Source: Meandrina meandrites (taxonomy: Eukaryota; Cnidaria; Anthozoa; Scleractinia; Meandrinidae). Taken from it: DNA of 64,000 nt. Below the pieces are notes generated by a model, which saw nothing but the letters and a program-made list of their open reading frames with translations, was not told the origin of the DNA and searched no databases. The translations under genes were made by a program, and so were the position numbers. The DNA is taken from contig OY855915.1 of assembly GCA_963693305.1 (NCBI GenBank), positions 11,057,340-11,121,339 of the forward strand. Reading direction: 5' to 3'. Positions 1 through 11,449 of the stretch are shown here, piece by piece (the first letter of the stretch is position 1; the number at the start of each line of letters is the position of its first letter).

Positions 1-302
1 AGATGGAAAATTCACATTTCAAATAAAAGTCTTTGGATTTCTTCTTTTCTAGAACTGTAAACATAACAATATGAAGACAAAACAAGTCCTAGAGTTGTTA
101 AGAGACATTGCAGATCTCTAAGCATACAAAGTCTATAACTCTGCAACATATTTGTAAAACAAGCCAGGTTCAATAGGGGCTTACAATCATAAAAGTTATA
201 CATTTTGTTAGAGTTATAACTAAATGTAAGACCATATGGCTTAATATTTGGGAGGGTTACTTTTCGGAAGGATTTTTGTATAGATCTGAGATTTGGGGGC
301 CC

Positions 303-393
303 TATTTATTTATTTATTTATTTGTTTGTTTGTTTATTTATTTATATTTTAGTTATTTTTTTTTTTTTTTTTTTTTTTTGGGGGGGGGGGGCT
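303..393. repeat. (TTTA)n tract followed by poly(T) and poly(G) runs
   Basis: A short TTTA/TTTG microsatellite at about 303-346 is followed by some 20 T and 12 G. It lies in the intron or upstream flank of the PLEKHA8-like gene. The long homopolymers are also a likely place for length errors in the assembly. Confidence 0.8.
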
Positions 394-563
394 TATTTTC
401 AGAGTTTTATGGTAGGCCAACAATGACTCCTGGGTCATCTTTCTAGATAAGCGTTAACTTCTCCAGCTTCTTCCAGGTGTGTCCCAGGTTTTACACCTTC
501 CCTTGTTCTCCTCTGACCCTGGGACTCCAGTTAATAAAGTTAGAGCCACACCCATCCCCTTAA

Positions 564-1221
564 GGACGTTCGCGCTAATTGTTTATGCGCATCCTTACTG
601 CGCACATAATTCCTGTCGCAACGCTACGCCACGTCATGCATCGAGCGCGCGCGCTGAGAAAACTTTCCAACCACACATAGGGTGAGTAGCCGTTGCGATA
701 ACTTCGCTTGCAGTTTGCCAGCTTAAATGGTCGGTGACCCCTACTTTTTTCTTAACAGATCACTTTTGTTAACGATTATCTACATTTTGTGAGAAAAGGA
801 AAAAAATCTATCGATTAAAAGGTTGATTTTTTTTTGCCCCACGCACGTTCGAATTCCGCTTTTTGATCTTTTCGTTTTGCCGTACGACGGGTTCAAATGC
901 CTCTTCCAGGGCTAAGTTTTGCATAAAAGATGGCAACACTTAAAATTATTTACGCAACAGACGCACTTCTTCAAAATATCACCAAGATCGTTTGCCTCCG
1001 TTTTCTCACCATCGATAATTTAAACTACAAACCTAGAAAGCCGTGCGAAATTACGTGCGCCAATTTTTCAAAATCAGGGTAGTTTTCTACAGACTTAATC
1101 TCTGAAACGAAGTCGGTGACCCCCACTTTTTTTTGTATTTCTGACACAAGTAACTCATTATCCGTCCTCAGTAAAAAATTTAGAAAAATCTATCGACTAG
1201 AAAATTTTCGCGCGAACGTCC
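564..1221. mobile_element. TTAA-flanked 658-bp non-autonomous DNA element (piggyBac-like MITE)
   Basis: The ends are perfect 12-bp inverted repeats, GGACGTTCGCGC at 564-575 and its complement at 1210-1221. Each is directly flanked by TTAA (560-563 and 1222-1225), the target duplication typical of piggyBac. Inside, two degenerate copies of a ~95-bp block start at about 729 and 1111 (GTCGGTGACCCC...AAAATCTATCGA). No transposase ORF is seen, so it would need to be mobilised in trans. The piggyBac assignment rests only on the TTAA target. Confidence 0.7.
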
Positions 1222-1354
1222 TTAATCAAATTTCCTCTTAACCTGAAGCTTGTTGAGTTCACACCCTACAGGTTCTACTCAGTCACTATGCACATGTTTT
1301 GTTGTTGTTGTTTTTTTGGCTGACTCATCATTTTTCGTATACTTTTTTTAACAG

Positions 1355-4300
1355 GAAGCTCCTCATCATCACCTTCATCACCATCCACTTCTATGAATAA
1401 GGTGAGAGTACGCTTAATAATTTAATCCATGTAGCTTTTTAAACGATGGCATTATCATTGCTAAATGTCAGTGTGCAAGTGGACTGGATCTGTTGTCTGT
1501 TGAGATCACTGATCAGTGGAACTAAACAGGACTGGGAACTAACTACAACAATATAAACTTCAAAGAAAAGAAATTGAGTTTAACTCAACAGGAAATTGCC
1601 ACATAGAACTCAAAGTAAAATGCAGTTAGAAAGAACTAATACATAGTATAAACGAAAGAGACAAATTTATATTTGACGAGTTATACTAGATGTAGTAAAC
1701 AGAAATCTTTACATTCTTTAAAGCAAAAGGGCCGGTGTAAACAATTTCAAGACATCATTTGACCTTGTCTCGTATATTGTTTATGGGATGTGGTGTTGCA
1801 AGGTAACGCAACTTTTGTTGAACAATCATTCAACACAGAAGTTGTCAGCTACTTTTATTTACGTTAATTTTTTTACAAATTTGACCCCTTGTGAGCGTCA
1901 TTGCTTCTGCATGCATTGCGTGCCATTTATTTTTGAAGTGCAGAAATGGTGCAATGTAAATTTTAATCCTAAGCTACGAGGTCTCCCCTGAGAGGATTAG
2001 TTCCTTAATAATAAAAGTGCTACTGGTGATATTAAGGGTTGTACTGAAATTCATAATCTTCTTTTTTCTCTAGACTTTGTCTGCGACAAAGCACAGTGCA
2101 TTTAGAAAACAATTACTCCATGAAGGTCACAGGTATGTTGCTGTTGAACTCAAATGGATGTAGTCTTTGTATATTTCTACAAAAATTTTAGTCCAACGTA
2201 TCTGTAAAATGTATTTCCTTTTGTAGAGCTTCATCACCCCCGCCATCACCCACTTCAAGTGTTGCAAGCACATTAAGTTCTACCTTCAATGGTGAGTAGT
2301 AACCCTTAAGTCAACTAACATTTTATTTCTTATTATAGTACCTGGGAGGCACAGTGGCCTAATGTTTAAGGTTCCCCAGAGCCCTGACTGCGAGGGTCAT
2401 TACGTGTTGTGGACACAACAATTTGCTCTCACAGTGCCACCCTCCAAGGCCCAGGGCCCAGTTGTTCAAAAGGTGTATAACTCTATCCACCGGATAAATC
2501 GTTATCCAGTGGATAAGTATCAACAAAACAAACCATGCTATCCACTGGATAATGATTTATCCGGTGGATAGCGCTATCCATCCTGTGAACAACTAGAACC
2601 AGGTGTATAAGTGTGAACTGAGGTAGCCCTGTAATCCACGGGAAGGAGATCTGTAATCTCTCTTTGAATTCACAAGGTGGCTAATTAAAAGAGCTTTGAC
2701 TGTAACAGTGTCTGTACTTGGGAGAATTATTAAGAGGGGTCTGTTATGTACACAAATCATCTTGTTGGGGTAAAACCACATTACAAGGTCAAACAAATTT
2801 AAAACTTTCAACTGACAAATCAATAGAGGCTGTGAAATTCAGTTATTGTGGAAAGTATAAGGACTGCACATGGAGCAGAAAAATATTAAAAGACAAAATA
2901 TACTTGTCCATTTCAGGACCTCCAAGCTTAACAACAGTAAGCGACCAACTGGCCCACAACGAGAGAACATCATCATCTAATGCCAAGCATCTGTCAACAC
3001 AGACTCCTAATCAAATTGTTGGGAATCGTTCTTCGACAAATTCCTCTGAGCACGTTGATCGCAGACATGTGCAAGCTAGTGGCGTGTCAACCAATGCTGC
3101 CCTCAACCACAAGGCAAAGTACATCGAATCGTCACGGAATTCCCTTGATTCACAATCGTCAACCTCTAACTCAGAGGAAATGAAAGAGGAGCCACTAACA
3201 TTCTTTACTGCTGCAAAATTTAGGTGAGACAGCAGCAAATCAACTAATAATAAATTATTAAAAAATTATAAAGTAATAATAATAATAATTATAGTAACAA
3301 TAATTCATATTTATAATGCACTGATTCCATAAAAATGACCAAAGGGCATTACATTAAAATTATAAATCTAAAGATAAAATTTGAATTTAAAAGGTTAGAA
3401 CTAAAACAAAATTCCTAACTAAATTAGGAACTAAGACATGAACTAAAAGCAAGCCTGAAAAATGAGTTTTCAATTAACACTTTAAAAATCTGTTAAAATT
3501 ATCCTCATTCAAAATGTTTACAATGCAGCTGTAAAATGACTGGGAATGTATATAGTGTTCCGTGAGTTTAGTCCTGAGCTGAACTTTATTTTTATTTGTA
3601 GATTTGAAAGTATCCAACTTGGTACAGATAATGGCATCCCAACAAAACCATTTCTTTCATCTTGTTCGTGTATTATCCCATTTCTAGGTAAGCAGGAGAT
3701 GCTGTTTGCTCTATTATCATTATCGTTATTGTCATTGTCATTATTGTTGTTGTATAAAAGAATCGTTGACTCTTAAAGTTTCTTTTCTTAACGGCTGACT
3801 TTTTTTTGCAGACGTTCTCGGGTCAACTGCATTTGCTCCTGTTAAGTTGGATATCAGTGGGAACATAAAAGTAAGGATTTGGAAACTTTTCTTCGCTTCT
3901 TTTGAGCGCTTTCGATTGACTGTCAAAGAAATTATGTTCATTTGATTAGATTAACGTTTGCTGAGCTCTCTAATTGCTTACAAAACCTCTTGCAATTTGT
4001 TCCACCCAATCAGCGCAAAGCTGCTATTATTTCAACCAATCGGGAGCAAGACCAAAAACAATCATGATTTGCATGACGCGCGTTTTCCCGCGTTTGGCAA
4101 CAGGTGCATGTTTCCTGCGCTTGGCAACAGGTGCATGTTTCCCGCGCTTGGCAACAGGTGCATGTTTCCCGCGCTTGGAAACGGTTGCATCTTTTCCCCT
4201 GTTTTCCCGCGCGCGAGTTCAGATTGGTGCATTGCATTGTTTAATATGTTTATATTCATTTCCCAGAGGTTATTACTTTGGTTTTAAGGCCGTGGCAAAC

Positions 4301-6040
4301 GAGCAAACATTGTTGGGGACACATTTTTGCTCATTGTTACTTGGGCGAGCTAACGGGGGAACATTTGTTCTGGGCACAGAATGTTTCAGAAACTTTTTTG
4401 TGTGTCCGTAACAAACGTTGCAGACACGGGCAGATAGGGAGACATTTGTGTCTGCAACAATGTATTTTCGTTTGCCACCTCCTCTGGTTTAACAACAGGC
4501 ATGAGAAACTCACTGAAAACATTAGTGTGACCTCTTAGCTTGTAAAATTGTTCAAAATAAAACTTTTTTTAATTTTTTTTTTCCAGAAACTCGAAGCCAA
4601 ACACGCCACAGACCCAAAAGCTTTCGTCACGCTACAAAATATTGTTTACCAAGAACTTAAAAGCAACACATGTACGGTGAAACATTCAGCCACAGACGCG
4701 CTACTCTGGCTCAAAAGGTGAGTTAACGATTGAACCCGCGATTTTTGGGATGTTGCTAGGTAACATGACGTAACCTGAGGACGATAGGCTGACGTCATAA
4801 TTTTCGAACTACTCGTGAGTGTTCGTGCAGTTTTCTGATTGGATAATAAAACTCGAGAAATCTTCGATAATTAAACGAGGATTTATCACAAACGACAATT
4901 GTCCATTCAAATTGGGTCTTCACCCTTGTCATGCAAAATAAAAATGTCCAATAATGCGTGCTACTGAATTAATTTCAGAGCTTTGGAGTTCATGCAAGTG
5001 TTTCTTGGTGAAGTGGTTCGAGGGGAAAAAGATCTTGCCGTAGCAGCAGGTAGGTATTTGCTGGTACAGGTTGTAATATTAAACCCCATGTTTGCGCACT
5101 CACTTTATCCCCGCCCAAGGAGTGTCTTAGACCCAACCCAAAATATTCAAGTCTGCAATAGATACGGGAGTCTCTCTGATGGTTGTTCCTTGCGTGCGAA
5201 AATTCAAACTGAGAAAAAGTCAATCAGAGACACTTTTCGACAGGTCTAAGTGAAATTCTCGACTCGAATCTTAGACGTGTTTTCCAGGTTGAGCATGGGA
5301 AGAATTGAGCGCAAAGTGAAACGTCTGTTTCTGCTCATCCTTTCATTTTGTGATTGATTTCGTTTTTTATTGCAACCCGTATTTTAGGCACAGCTTACGG
5401 CAAGACGCTTCGAAGATATCATGGCTGGGTGGTCAGGGGAGTATTTGCGGTAAGCGTTTGTCTTCCATTCGTTCGTTCGTTTCGGTCTCTTCTTAAGCCG
5501 TCATTGTGTAGACTTGGCAAATAAATAGATACACCTTGATGTGGCAAATTCCGCTTTCAAACAAAATATCATGAATCTAAAATTAATTCAGACCGATTAA
5601 GTGCATTTCTTGAATGCAGTTCGTTGATTATCGATTTCGAATTTCATAAGGTATTAGAAAGCAAAATAGAGCTTTTACTATAGTTTGCCTTGTAAAATCC
5701 TTTGAAAATGACAATAAACTGCGAGTGTTTTGACACCTAACTCTTAAATCTGCCGAGGCCATAGCATTGCTTTTTAAACTTTCTTTTACGCTCGCCTTCC
5801 TTTCTAGATTTAATAAATTAATCCTAATCGTATTATTTAATGTATTTTTAGTTGGCAGTTAAGGCAGTCCCTTACCGATCAGATTTCCTAACCTCCCTCG
5901 GGACAACTGAAAAGGGCGTGGCCTCTCACAAAGATGTCATACGGGACATGAGGACTTGTGTCGAAGGACTGGGTCGAGTTACGAACATTATAAACCAGTT
6001 ATACCGGAAACACAAACTCGACTCGGAGGATACCGTATGA
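1355..6040 (+). CDS. PLEKHA8: PLEKHA8/FAPP2-like glycolipid transfer protein, 3' ten exons (5' partial)
   Basis: Ten exons joined by GT-AG introns in consistent phase: 1355-1401, 2074-2132, 2227-2291, 2917-3223, 3602-3687, 3812-3870, 4587-4717, 4979-5049, 5388-5449, 5852-6040 (TGA). They give 357 residues. The first four exons encode a Ser/Pro/Thr-rich linker. From exon 5 on there is a full GLTP fold: GIPTKPFLSSC, then KLDISGNIKKLE with the Asp/Asn/Lys headgroup-binding set, LLWLKR with the Trp platform, and HGWVVRGVFALAVKA with the conserved His. The C-terminus KLDSEDTV resembles the LESDEVV end of vertebrate FAPP2. Known of the family: FAPP2 binds PI4P/Arf1 at the trans-Golgi through an N-terminal PH domain and moves glucosylceramide. 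The linker upstream of GLTP argues for FAPP2 rather than plain GLTP. The PH exons are not in the window and must lie left of 1. The exact edge of the first small exon is the least certain. Confidence 0.85.
2457..2598. mobile_element. Foldback MITE in PLEKHA8-like intron
   Basis: The ~58-bp arms fold back on each other: CCAGTTGTTCAAAAGG...TATCCACCGGATAA...TATCCAGTGGATA against its imperfect complement ending GTGAACAACTAGAACC. The loop is about 20 bp. No coding potential. Confidence 0.75.
3985..4285. repeat. Interspersed repeat copy with internal 27-bp tandem units
   Basis: This block shares its layout with 32636-33150: CAACCAATC boxes, a run reading GCGTTTTCCCGCG, GATTGGT, then TTACTTTGGTTTT. 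At 4089-4196 a 27-bp unit (CGCTTGGCAACAGGTGCATG plus TTTCCCG) repeats about four times, the last copy diverged. No ORF of interest. It occupies the intron between the exons at 3812 and 4587. Confidence 0.6.
4286..4482. mobile_element. MITE with GGCAAACGA termini
   Basis: Ends AAGGCCGTGGCAAACGAG and TCGTTTGCCACCTCCT are inverted. The interior holds GGGACACATTT, TTTGTGTCTGCAACAATG and similar motifs shared with the element at 6879-7114, so both belong to one family. It abuts the preceding interspersed repeat. Confidence 0.65.
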
Positions 6041-6878
6041 TGACGTCATGTTTAATTAAATCACAAACCTTTATGGGCTGGTAACATATTCAAGCTGTCT
6101 GATAGAAGCTGTCGTGACAGTATCACGCTTTCCTTCACCCCAGTCACGCGCCCTGCAAAATTTTTTACCTAGTGATATGTGTACATTGACTTAAAAACTG
6201 AATTAAAAATATAGTTTAATTTAAATTATTACTAATATAAAACAAAATTTCGCCAAGTATTTAAGTTTTCATTATAGAAAAGCAATATGAATGATAATTG
6301 AAGTTATTTTCTTAAGACATTCTTCAAGTGACACAATTACGTCTAAACAAGTTGTTCTTAACAGGCACACTATAATCTTCGTTCACATTTGTTGAGAATT
6401 CGTTCACATTTGTTGAAAGGTTAATGGAATTCAGTATTAGCAGATATATTTTTTGGCACTAGGGCTAAAAAGTCATAATATTACCGAATTGAATCTGAAA
6501 TATAAAGGTCAAAATTGAGAAAAAGAACGTTAATTTTAAAGCAGTTTTTATACACAAGAGATGCAAGAGGATTATTAACAATGACGTGGTAAAGCTATGA
6601 AAAAAGTAACTTTAAATTGTTTTCAATGTTCCCTTTAGTTCCCGTTAAACTGGTGATCAATGCCAAATTTCTCCTTACATTAGTATATTGTCAAGCAAGC
6701 AGGTTGTGAGAAAAGCGATAATCATCAACGAGTGGATTGTCTTGATGTGCCATTAAATTCTCACCACTATCATTAAAATGATATATATATATTTGGTAAT
6801 GAGAACTGCTACATAGAATTTAAGGCTAAAAGGGCTCAAAGATGTACTGCTACATCGGGCTATGTATGTATGTAATTT
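6041..6878. other. 3' flank of PLEKHA8-like gene, no gene seen
   Basis: AT-rich sequence after the stop codon. An ATTAAA at about 6202 could serve as poly(A) signal. No ORF with recognisable coding character was found. Confidence 0.6.
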
Positions 6879-7114
6879 TAAGGTGGTGTTAAACGATGAC
6901 ACAATGTTGCGGACACTTTGTGGCGGACACAAATGTTTCCCTGTTTGCCCCCGCTGCGTGCAACATTTGTTGCGGACACAAAATTTGTGTCGGAGACAAA
7001 AAATTCTTCTGATTTCTTTCAGAAACATTTTGTGTCCGCAACAAATGTTTCCAAGAAAACATCATGAGCAACAATGTGTCGGCCACAATGTGTCCTCGTT
7101 TACCAGCGCCCTTA
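6879..7114. mobile_element. MITE, second copy of the GTAAACGA/ACAATGTGTC family
   Basis: The termini TTAAGGTGGTGTTAAACGA and TCGTTTACCAGCGCCCTTA are imperfect inverted repeats. Sub-terminal GGACACAAATGTTTCC and TGTGTCCGCAACAAATGTTT blocks also face each other. Same family as 4286-4482. Confidence 0.7.
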
Positions 7115-8668
7115 CAAACAAGAGAAAAGTGTTTTTTAAGTACGAAAGAGTTTGACGCTCTTTCCAAAGAAAATCTAAAACGCAAATTTACCTGACAGCG
7201 CTGTTCAGAAAAAAAACTGCGTAGTTCAAACGTCGACTAATGATTGACTTTCTAAAGTTACGGCTGTCAATTTTTCCTCACGACTAAAAACTGATTGGAG
7301 ACGAGGTTTTGCGAGCGAGACCGACAGCGTAATTTGGTAATATTCGGTTACGTCCGTAACCATGATTGACGGCAGCGTAAAGCGTAAGTACCATCGAGTG
7401 CGCATGCACGGCTTCTCTTGGCAGATTTCGCAGCGGAGTTTCCTCGATATGTTAAAGTACTTGGTACTTTCGCCAAAATGTCAAGTGTTGGTCGACATTT
7501 GAACTTCTCATTAGGCGAAATTTTGAAAACCCGTATCTTTTCAGAATTAAAATAATTTTGAAATCGCATCCTGGACTTTTGTAAACGTAGTAATTTCACA
7601 CTTCTTGCCTTTATAAGGCTGTATATTATCAAGATCATATAAATATTTAACGATCAGTAATTAATTTTTTTAGTTTAGTTTGGGCGGGGAAATCTTAATA
7701 ACAAGGAATGAAATAGTCAAAATGCAGTACTTTATATTGCATTTCTGGGAAAAGAGTAAATAAAATATTAAATAAAGTGAATTGTTTTCAGTTATGTTCA
7801 GGTTGTATTATTATAAAGCTGGTGAAGCTAATGTTTGAAACTCTTGAACTCAGTTGCCATTTTCTGACAAGTTTTGACAACATCTATTAACTACAAGAAG
7901 TAAAAATTTGTGGCAGAAATTTGCATTGAAACGTTTTGTGCCCTTGCACATGCTCAAAACATCTCAAAATGAAAGTCGGCGATTCTCGCAACCCACTTTT
8001 GAATTCGTGTTATCTTCGTCTCTACTTCGCTCAATGGTCGGTTTCGTTCGTCGTGGCTAAGAAAATCGTGACGTCGACAGACGCCTGCGCTTCAAGCAAC
8101 TGGTGTCTGCTACGGTTAATGAATGCTCTACCAGTAATTTTGTGACAATGCTATCCAAGACGTGAAGGCTAACTTGTAAATCGCTACATTCGCTTCATAA
8201 GTCACTAAATTAATATTGCAATTGTGAACGCTAAGTCTCGAAACCGACGGGTGTTTTTTTAAGCAAGAATGACAAAGACGGAACTTTTTTGTGTTTTCGA
8301 CGTGAATATGAATAAGATGAATTGTCTTGACATTGAAATAAAATGAAGTGGGTTTTTAACACTATTACCAGGACTTAAAAGTCGTAAATTGGGAGGGTTT
8401 TTTAGACATCTAGATAGTTTAAAATGGAGTTAAGTTGAATGAAATAAATTATTTACCACCGAGTGAAATGAAAACTCGCCCGGAATCTTTATTTGCGGTT
8501 GAAGTTTACATTGAAAACTATTAGAGCGTAAAATAGGAGGAAGAACTGTTTAATTCAAATTAGTGACTAAAGGGAACCAAAACAACATTCTACGAATAGA
8601 CAAAATTTTGCTTGAGGAAGTTGTGTAAAAGGTCTGAAAAGGAGCGAGAGAAAGCTGACAAATTCAAC
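7115..8668. other. Intergenic, no gene seen
   Basis: Mostly AT-rich unique-looking sequence with short scattered ORFs that show no recognisable domain. It forms the upstream region of the GPCR-like ORF. Confidence 0.5.
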
Positions 8669-9328
8669 ATGAGCGATCCATTTTCCAACGAAGTACCCGC
8701 TGATAGAGATGAAGAAATGGAGGCGTTCGATATCTCGCCTATGGCTCTATCATTCGAGGCGGCCGGAATTATCGGAATGTGCTCCACAATTATAATCGGT
8801 AATGGGCTTTTGACTGTGCTAAGTTTCCAAAAACCCAGTCAGTCTTATACGGGAAATATGAGCCTTCTTTTCGTCGCTGTAAGCGATATGTTCACCGCCA
8901 TTATCACAATGCCTTTGATGGTTGCTTCGCTGTTGGAGCTAAAATGGAAATATGGCGACTTGCTTTGCAAGGCTACAGGAATTTTAACGATGTTGTTTCT
9001 CTGTGCAGGACTGTTAATTCTTTGTCTCGTATCACTCCACCGTTGCTGGGTCGTGTTTTGCTCAAACGAGGAGTTGGAATCAATGGCAAGGAAGCAAACT
9101 ATGGTGTTCTTAGTTGTTGTCATTCTTTCAATCGCCATTACGTGTCTAGTCTTTCTTGTCGACTGGAGGAGATTTCAATCGAACCCAACAAGACTTCTGT
9201 GTCGGCTGGCAAACTCGCCGAATTACATTGCATACAGAATGTACTACTGCGTTTTCTCTATGATAGTACCTTTGTTGGTAATAATTTTATTGCTGAATCG
9301 GAAAACACAATTACATAATGGGACATGA
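8669..9328 (+). CDS. Truncated rhodopsin-like (class A) GPCR, TM1-TM5 only
   Basis: Single-exon ORF of 219 residues; the ATG at 8669 has an A at -3. Hydrophobic segments fit TM1 (33-53, with the conserved Asn45 in IGNGL), TM2 (65-88, Asp73 in AVSDM), TM3 (100-122), TM4 (143-164) and TM5 (191-210, Pro201). Cys100 after W93 and Cys178 are placed like the TM3-ECL2 disulfide. The usual DRY at the end of TM3 reads HRC (124-126). The ORF stops nine residues after TM5, and no TM6/TM7 sequence or splice donor was found before the AATAAA at 9399. It could be a decayed receptor, a five-helix truncated form, or a gene whose 3' exons I cannot see. Ligand unknown. Confidence 0.65.
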   Translation: MSDPFSNEVPADRDEEMEAFDISPMALSFEAAGIIGMCSTIIIGNGLLTVLSFQKPSQSYTGNMSLLFVAVSDMFTAIITMPLMVASLLELKWKYGDLLCKATGILTMLFLCAGLLILCLVSLHRCWVVFCSNEELESMARKQTMVFLVVVILSIAITCLVFLVDWRRFQSNPTRLLCRLANSPNYIAYRMYYCVFSMIVPLLVIILLLNRKTQLHNGT

Positions 9329-9398
9329 TTTGTTTTCTTGCTATGTTTTGAAACACCTGTTTGCAAAATTCCCTTATGCAGGATTGTAATGATTAAGA

Positions 9399-9404
9399 AA
9401 TAAA
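9399..9404 (+). terminator. Poly(A) signal of the GPCR-like ORF
   Basis: AATAAA 71 bases after the TGA. It supports the stop at 9328 as a real transcript end rather than an exon end. Confidence 0.5.
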
Positions 9405-9844
9405 AACAGCTTATTTTTTTATCTATTCTTTAACCCAAAAGTTTTTATTTTAGTTTAAAAAAGCTGCCACTTTTTAATCGTTGGTTGCACTCTCTTCCCG
9501 CTCTCTTGTGTTATTTCGGTTTACACAAGGTTAACTTGAGATAACCTCGCATCCATGATCAGACCAATCGTCCATGATTGAGGTTCAACCTCGTTTCCAG
9601 GTTTTTCTCTTGCGTTCAAATCCAAAATGGCGGCTACTGTAATCTATGTAGTTCGTGACGCCAATTTTGTTTTGGTTTTTGAAGATCTCAAAAATCGGCT
9701 AATGCATTCTGAAATACAGTTAGTTGCTAACATCACTAAGCAATATGCCGATATTCTCATAAAATTTACAGTACTTGCATATGATATCTGTACTACTTAC
9801 GACACAAACTAATTCTATGTTGGAAACTATCAATACTAAATTAC

Positions 9845-10002
9845 CATCCTCGGAGACCCAGGGGCAGTTAGTAGGGGCGCGGGAAAGTCTAATAAGAGGG
9901 CGAAAAAAAATTCGTTGAAGAAAAGTCAAGAACGATTTTTTTTTCGCCCGCTTATTAGACTTTCCCTCGCCCCCACTAACTGCCTCTGGGTCTCCGAGGA
10001 TG
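9845..10002. mobile_element. 158-bp palindromic MITE
   Basis: The arms run CATCCTCGGAGACCCAGGGG at 9845 and complementary CTGGGTCTCCGAGGATG at the right end. They extend about 65 bp with few mismatches through AAGTCTAATAAG and GGGCGAAAAAAAA. The loop is about 25 bp. No ORF. Confidence 0.85.
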
Positions 10003-10484
10003 CTGAATTGCATGAAAGAACTTTCTACGCTTCCGAATGCAATTACACTTAGTGTTTTTTTATAACAGGTAAAAACGGAAAAAGCGCAACTAAATTACAA
10101 GGAGGAACCTTTCACGTTTACCAATACGATAACAATGCGATGACTTATGAGTAAGATTGGGCAGAATTATCGAAAAAGAACGAACAAATATAATAGCTAC
10201 AGCATATTACCCCATGTGGACAAAAATTGATGCAGCTTATTTACAGCGGTGTAACTTTGTTTTAAAATGTCCAGTTTGTTTTGGATGCGAAGAAGAAAGC
10301 TTTCAAAACTCAGTTTGCCGTCGCATGAGCTTGTGCAGAAGATGTGGTATTTGGCTATAAGGAGTGACAAACAGGCACTTAAAAAAGTAATGTTATTCGG
10401 AGGTCAAAAGAAAAACTTCATAACTGCGTAGCACTTTTTCGTTGAAATAAGCTGAGAAAATGTGTAACTGATAGTGCTAAATTT

Positions 10485-10623
10485 ATGTTGAAAACCAAAC
10501 GTTTCGGGCTTTGCCCTTCATCAGTGTATAATAGTTCGTTGGTGATGCGCCACGAGATTAATTTTCAAATTTAAAACGTTTGTGTCTCCGGCACGAACGG
10601 GCGAAACGTTTGGTTTTCAACAT
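10485..10623. mobile_element. 139-bp MITE with 21-bp inverted ends
   Basis: ATGTTGAAAACCAAACGTTT at the left and its exact complement at 10602-10623. The interior contains GCCCTTCATCAGTG. Similar CGTTTCG/CATCAG motifs recur near 59100 and 60130. Confidence 0.8.
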
Positions 10624-10639
10624 ACATTAACACTTTTTT

Positions 10640-10868
10640 TTTCAACTTAAAAAAGTGCCTGTTTGTTTTGGATGTTGTTGTGCTGTCCATATAAGACGGC
10701 GTATTCTGTTAAAGTAGTAATATTTGTTTGAATTTTAGGAACCAACAGCCGTAAGGAGAGTGACAAGCAGGCACTTGAAAGTGCCTGAGTGTTGTTTTGG
10801 GTGTTGTTTGTGCCATCCATATAAGACGGCGTATTCTGTCAAAGTAATAATTTGTTTGAAGTTTAGGA
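10640..10868. repeat. Direct duplication of a ~90-bp segment
   Basis: The segment AAAGTGCCTG...GTCCATATAAGACGGCGTA...TTTGAATTTTAGGAA at about 10648-10740 recurs at 10782-10868 with few changes. The linker holds GAGTGACAAGCAGGCACTT, also seen at 10370-10389. No coding potential evident. Confidence 0.7.
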
Positions 10869-11183
10869 ATTACCACTTTGTAAAATTTTTCCCAAACAGC
10901 TTTGGATATCAGTAACAGTGGAAGACCCAGTGAGTGGTTATTTTTCGGTTTCGCATAAATGCGCAAGTATCACACATCGTCTTGACATTGTATTGCGATC
11001 GTAAAAGGAAATTAGATATTAATCATGATCGCTGTTGGAAATGAAAAACTCAAGATAAGATAGTTAACCATCTGACAACTGACATACCATTATCTTATGA
11101 AATCGCGCGGAATATCGCCTGATACTTATTAGCCGACGAGGCCGCAGACGATATTTCGCAAGATTGAGCAGGATAATTGTTTC

Positions 11184-11449
11184 ATTATTCAACAAATTGC
11201 ACTGTCAACGAAACACTTTTTGCAGTGAGAAAAACTGTGGTTGTGCAGCGCTTTGTAAGATTTCGGACAAATCTTGGCAACCAATGTATCTCGTAGGATA
11301 TCTGCTATGTACGGGCGACAGATAACAACTTCTTTCTGACCATATGTAGGCATCGCGCGAATTTGTTGAAGATAACGCACGAAATCGGATGACAGATAAC
11401 ATGGGCTTCCTTGACCATATATGGGCATCGTGACAATTTGTTGAATAAT
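11184..11449. repeat. Inverted repeat with internal tandem motif
   Basis: ATTATTCAACAAATTG at 11184-11199 is exactly complementary to 11434-11449. Between them the motif GACAGATAACA...TGACCATAT.T.GGCATCG occurs twice (about 11317 and 11392). Likely a decayed non-autonomous element. Confidence 0.55.

Noticed and set aside
479..685. ORF and donor-like GGGTGAGTAG near 680 as an upstream PLEKHA8 exon
   Set aside because: The donor-like site lies inside the TTAA-flanked element, and the translation does not resemble a PH domain.
9627..9812. 61-codon ORF starting MAATVIYVV
   Set aside because: Short, no family, followed by a MITE; no evidence beyond an ATG in a favourable context.
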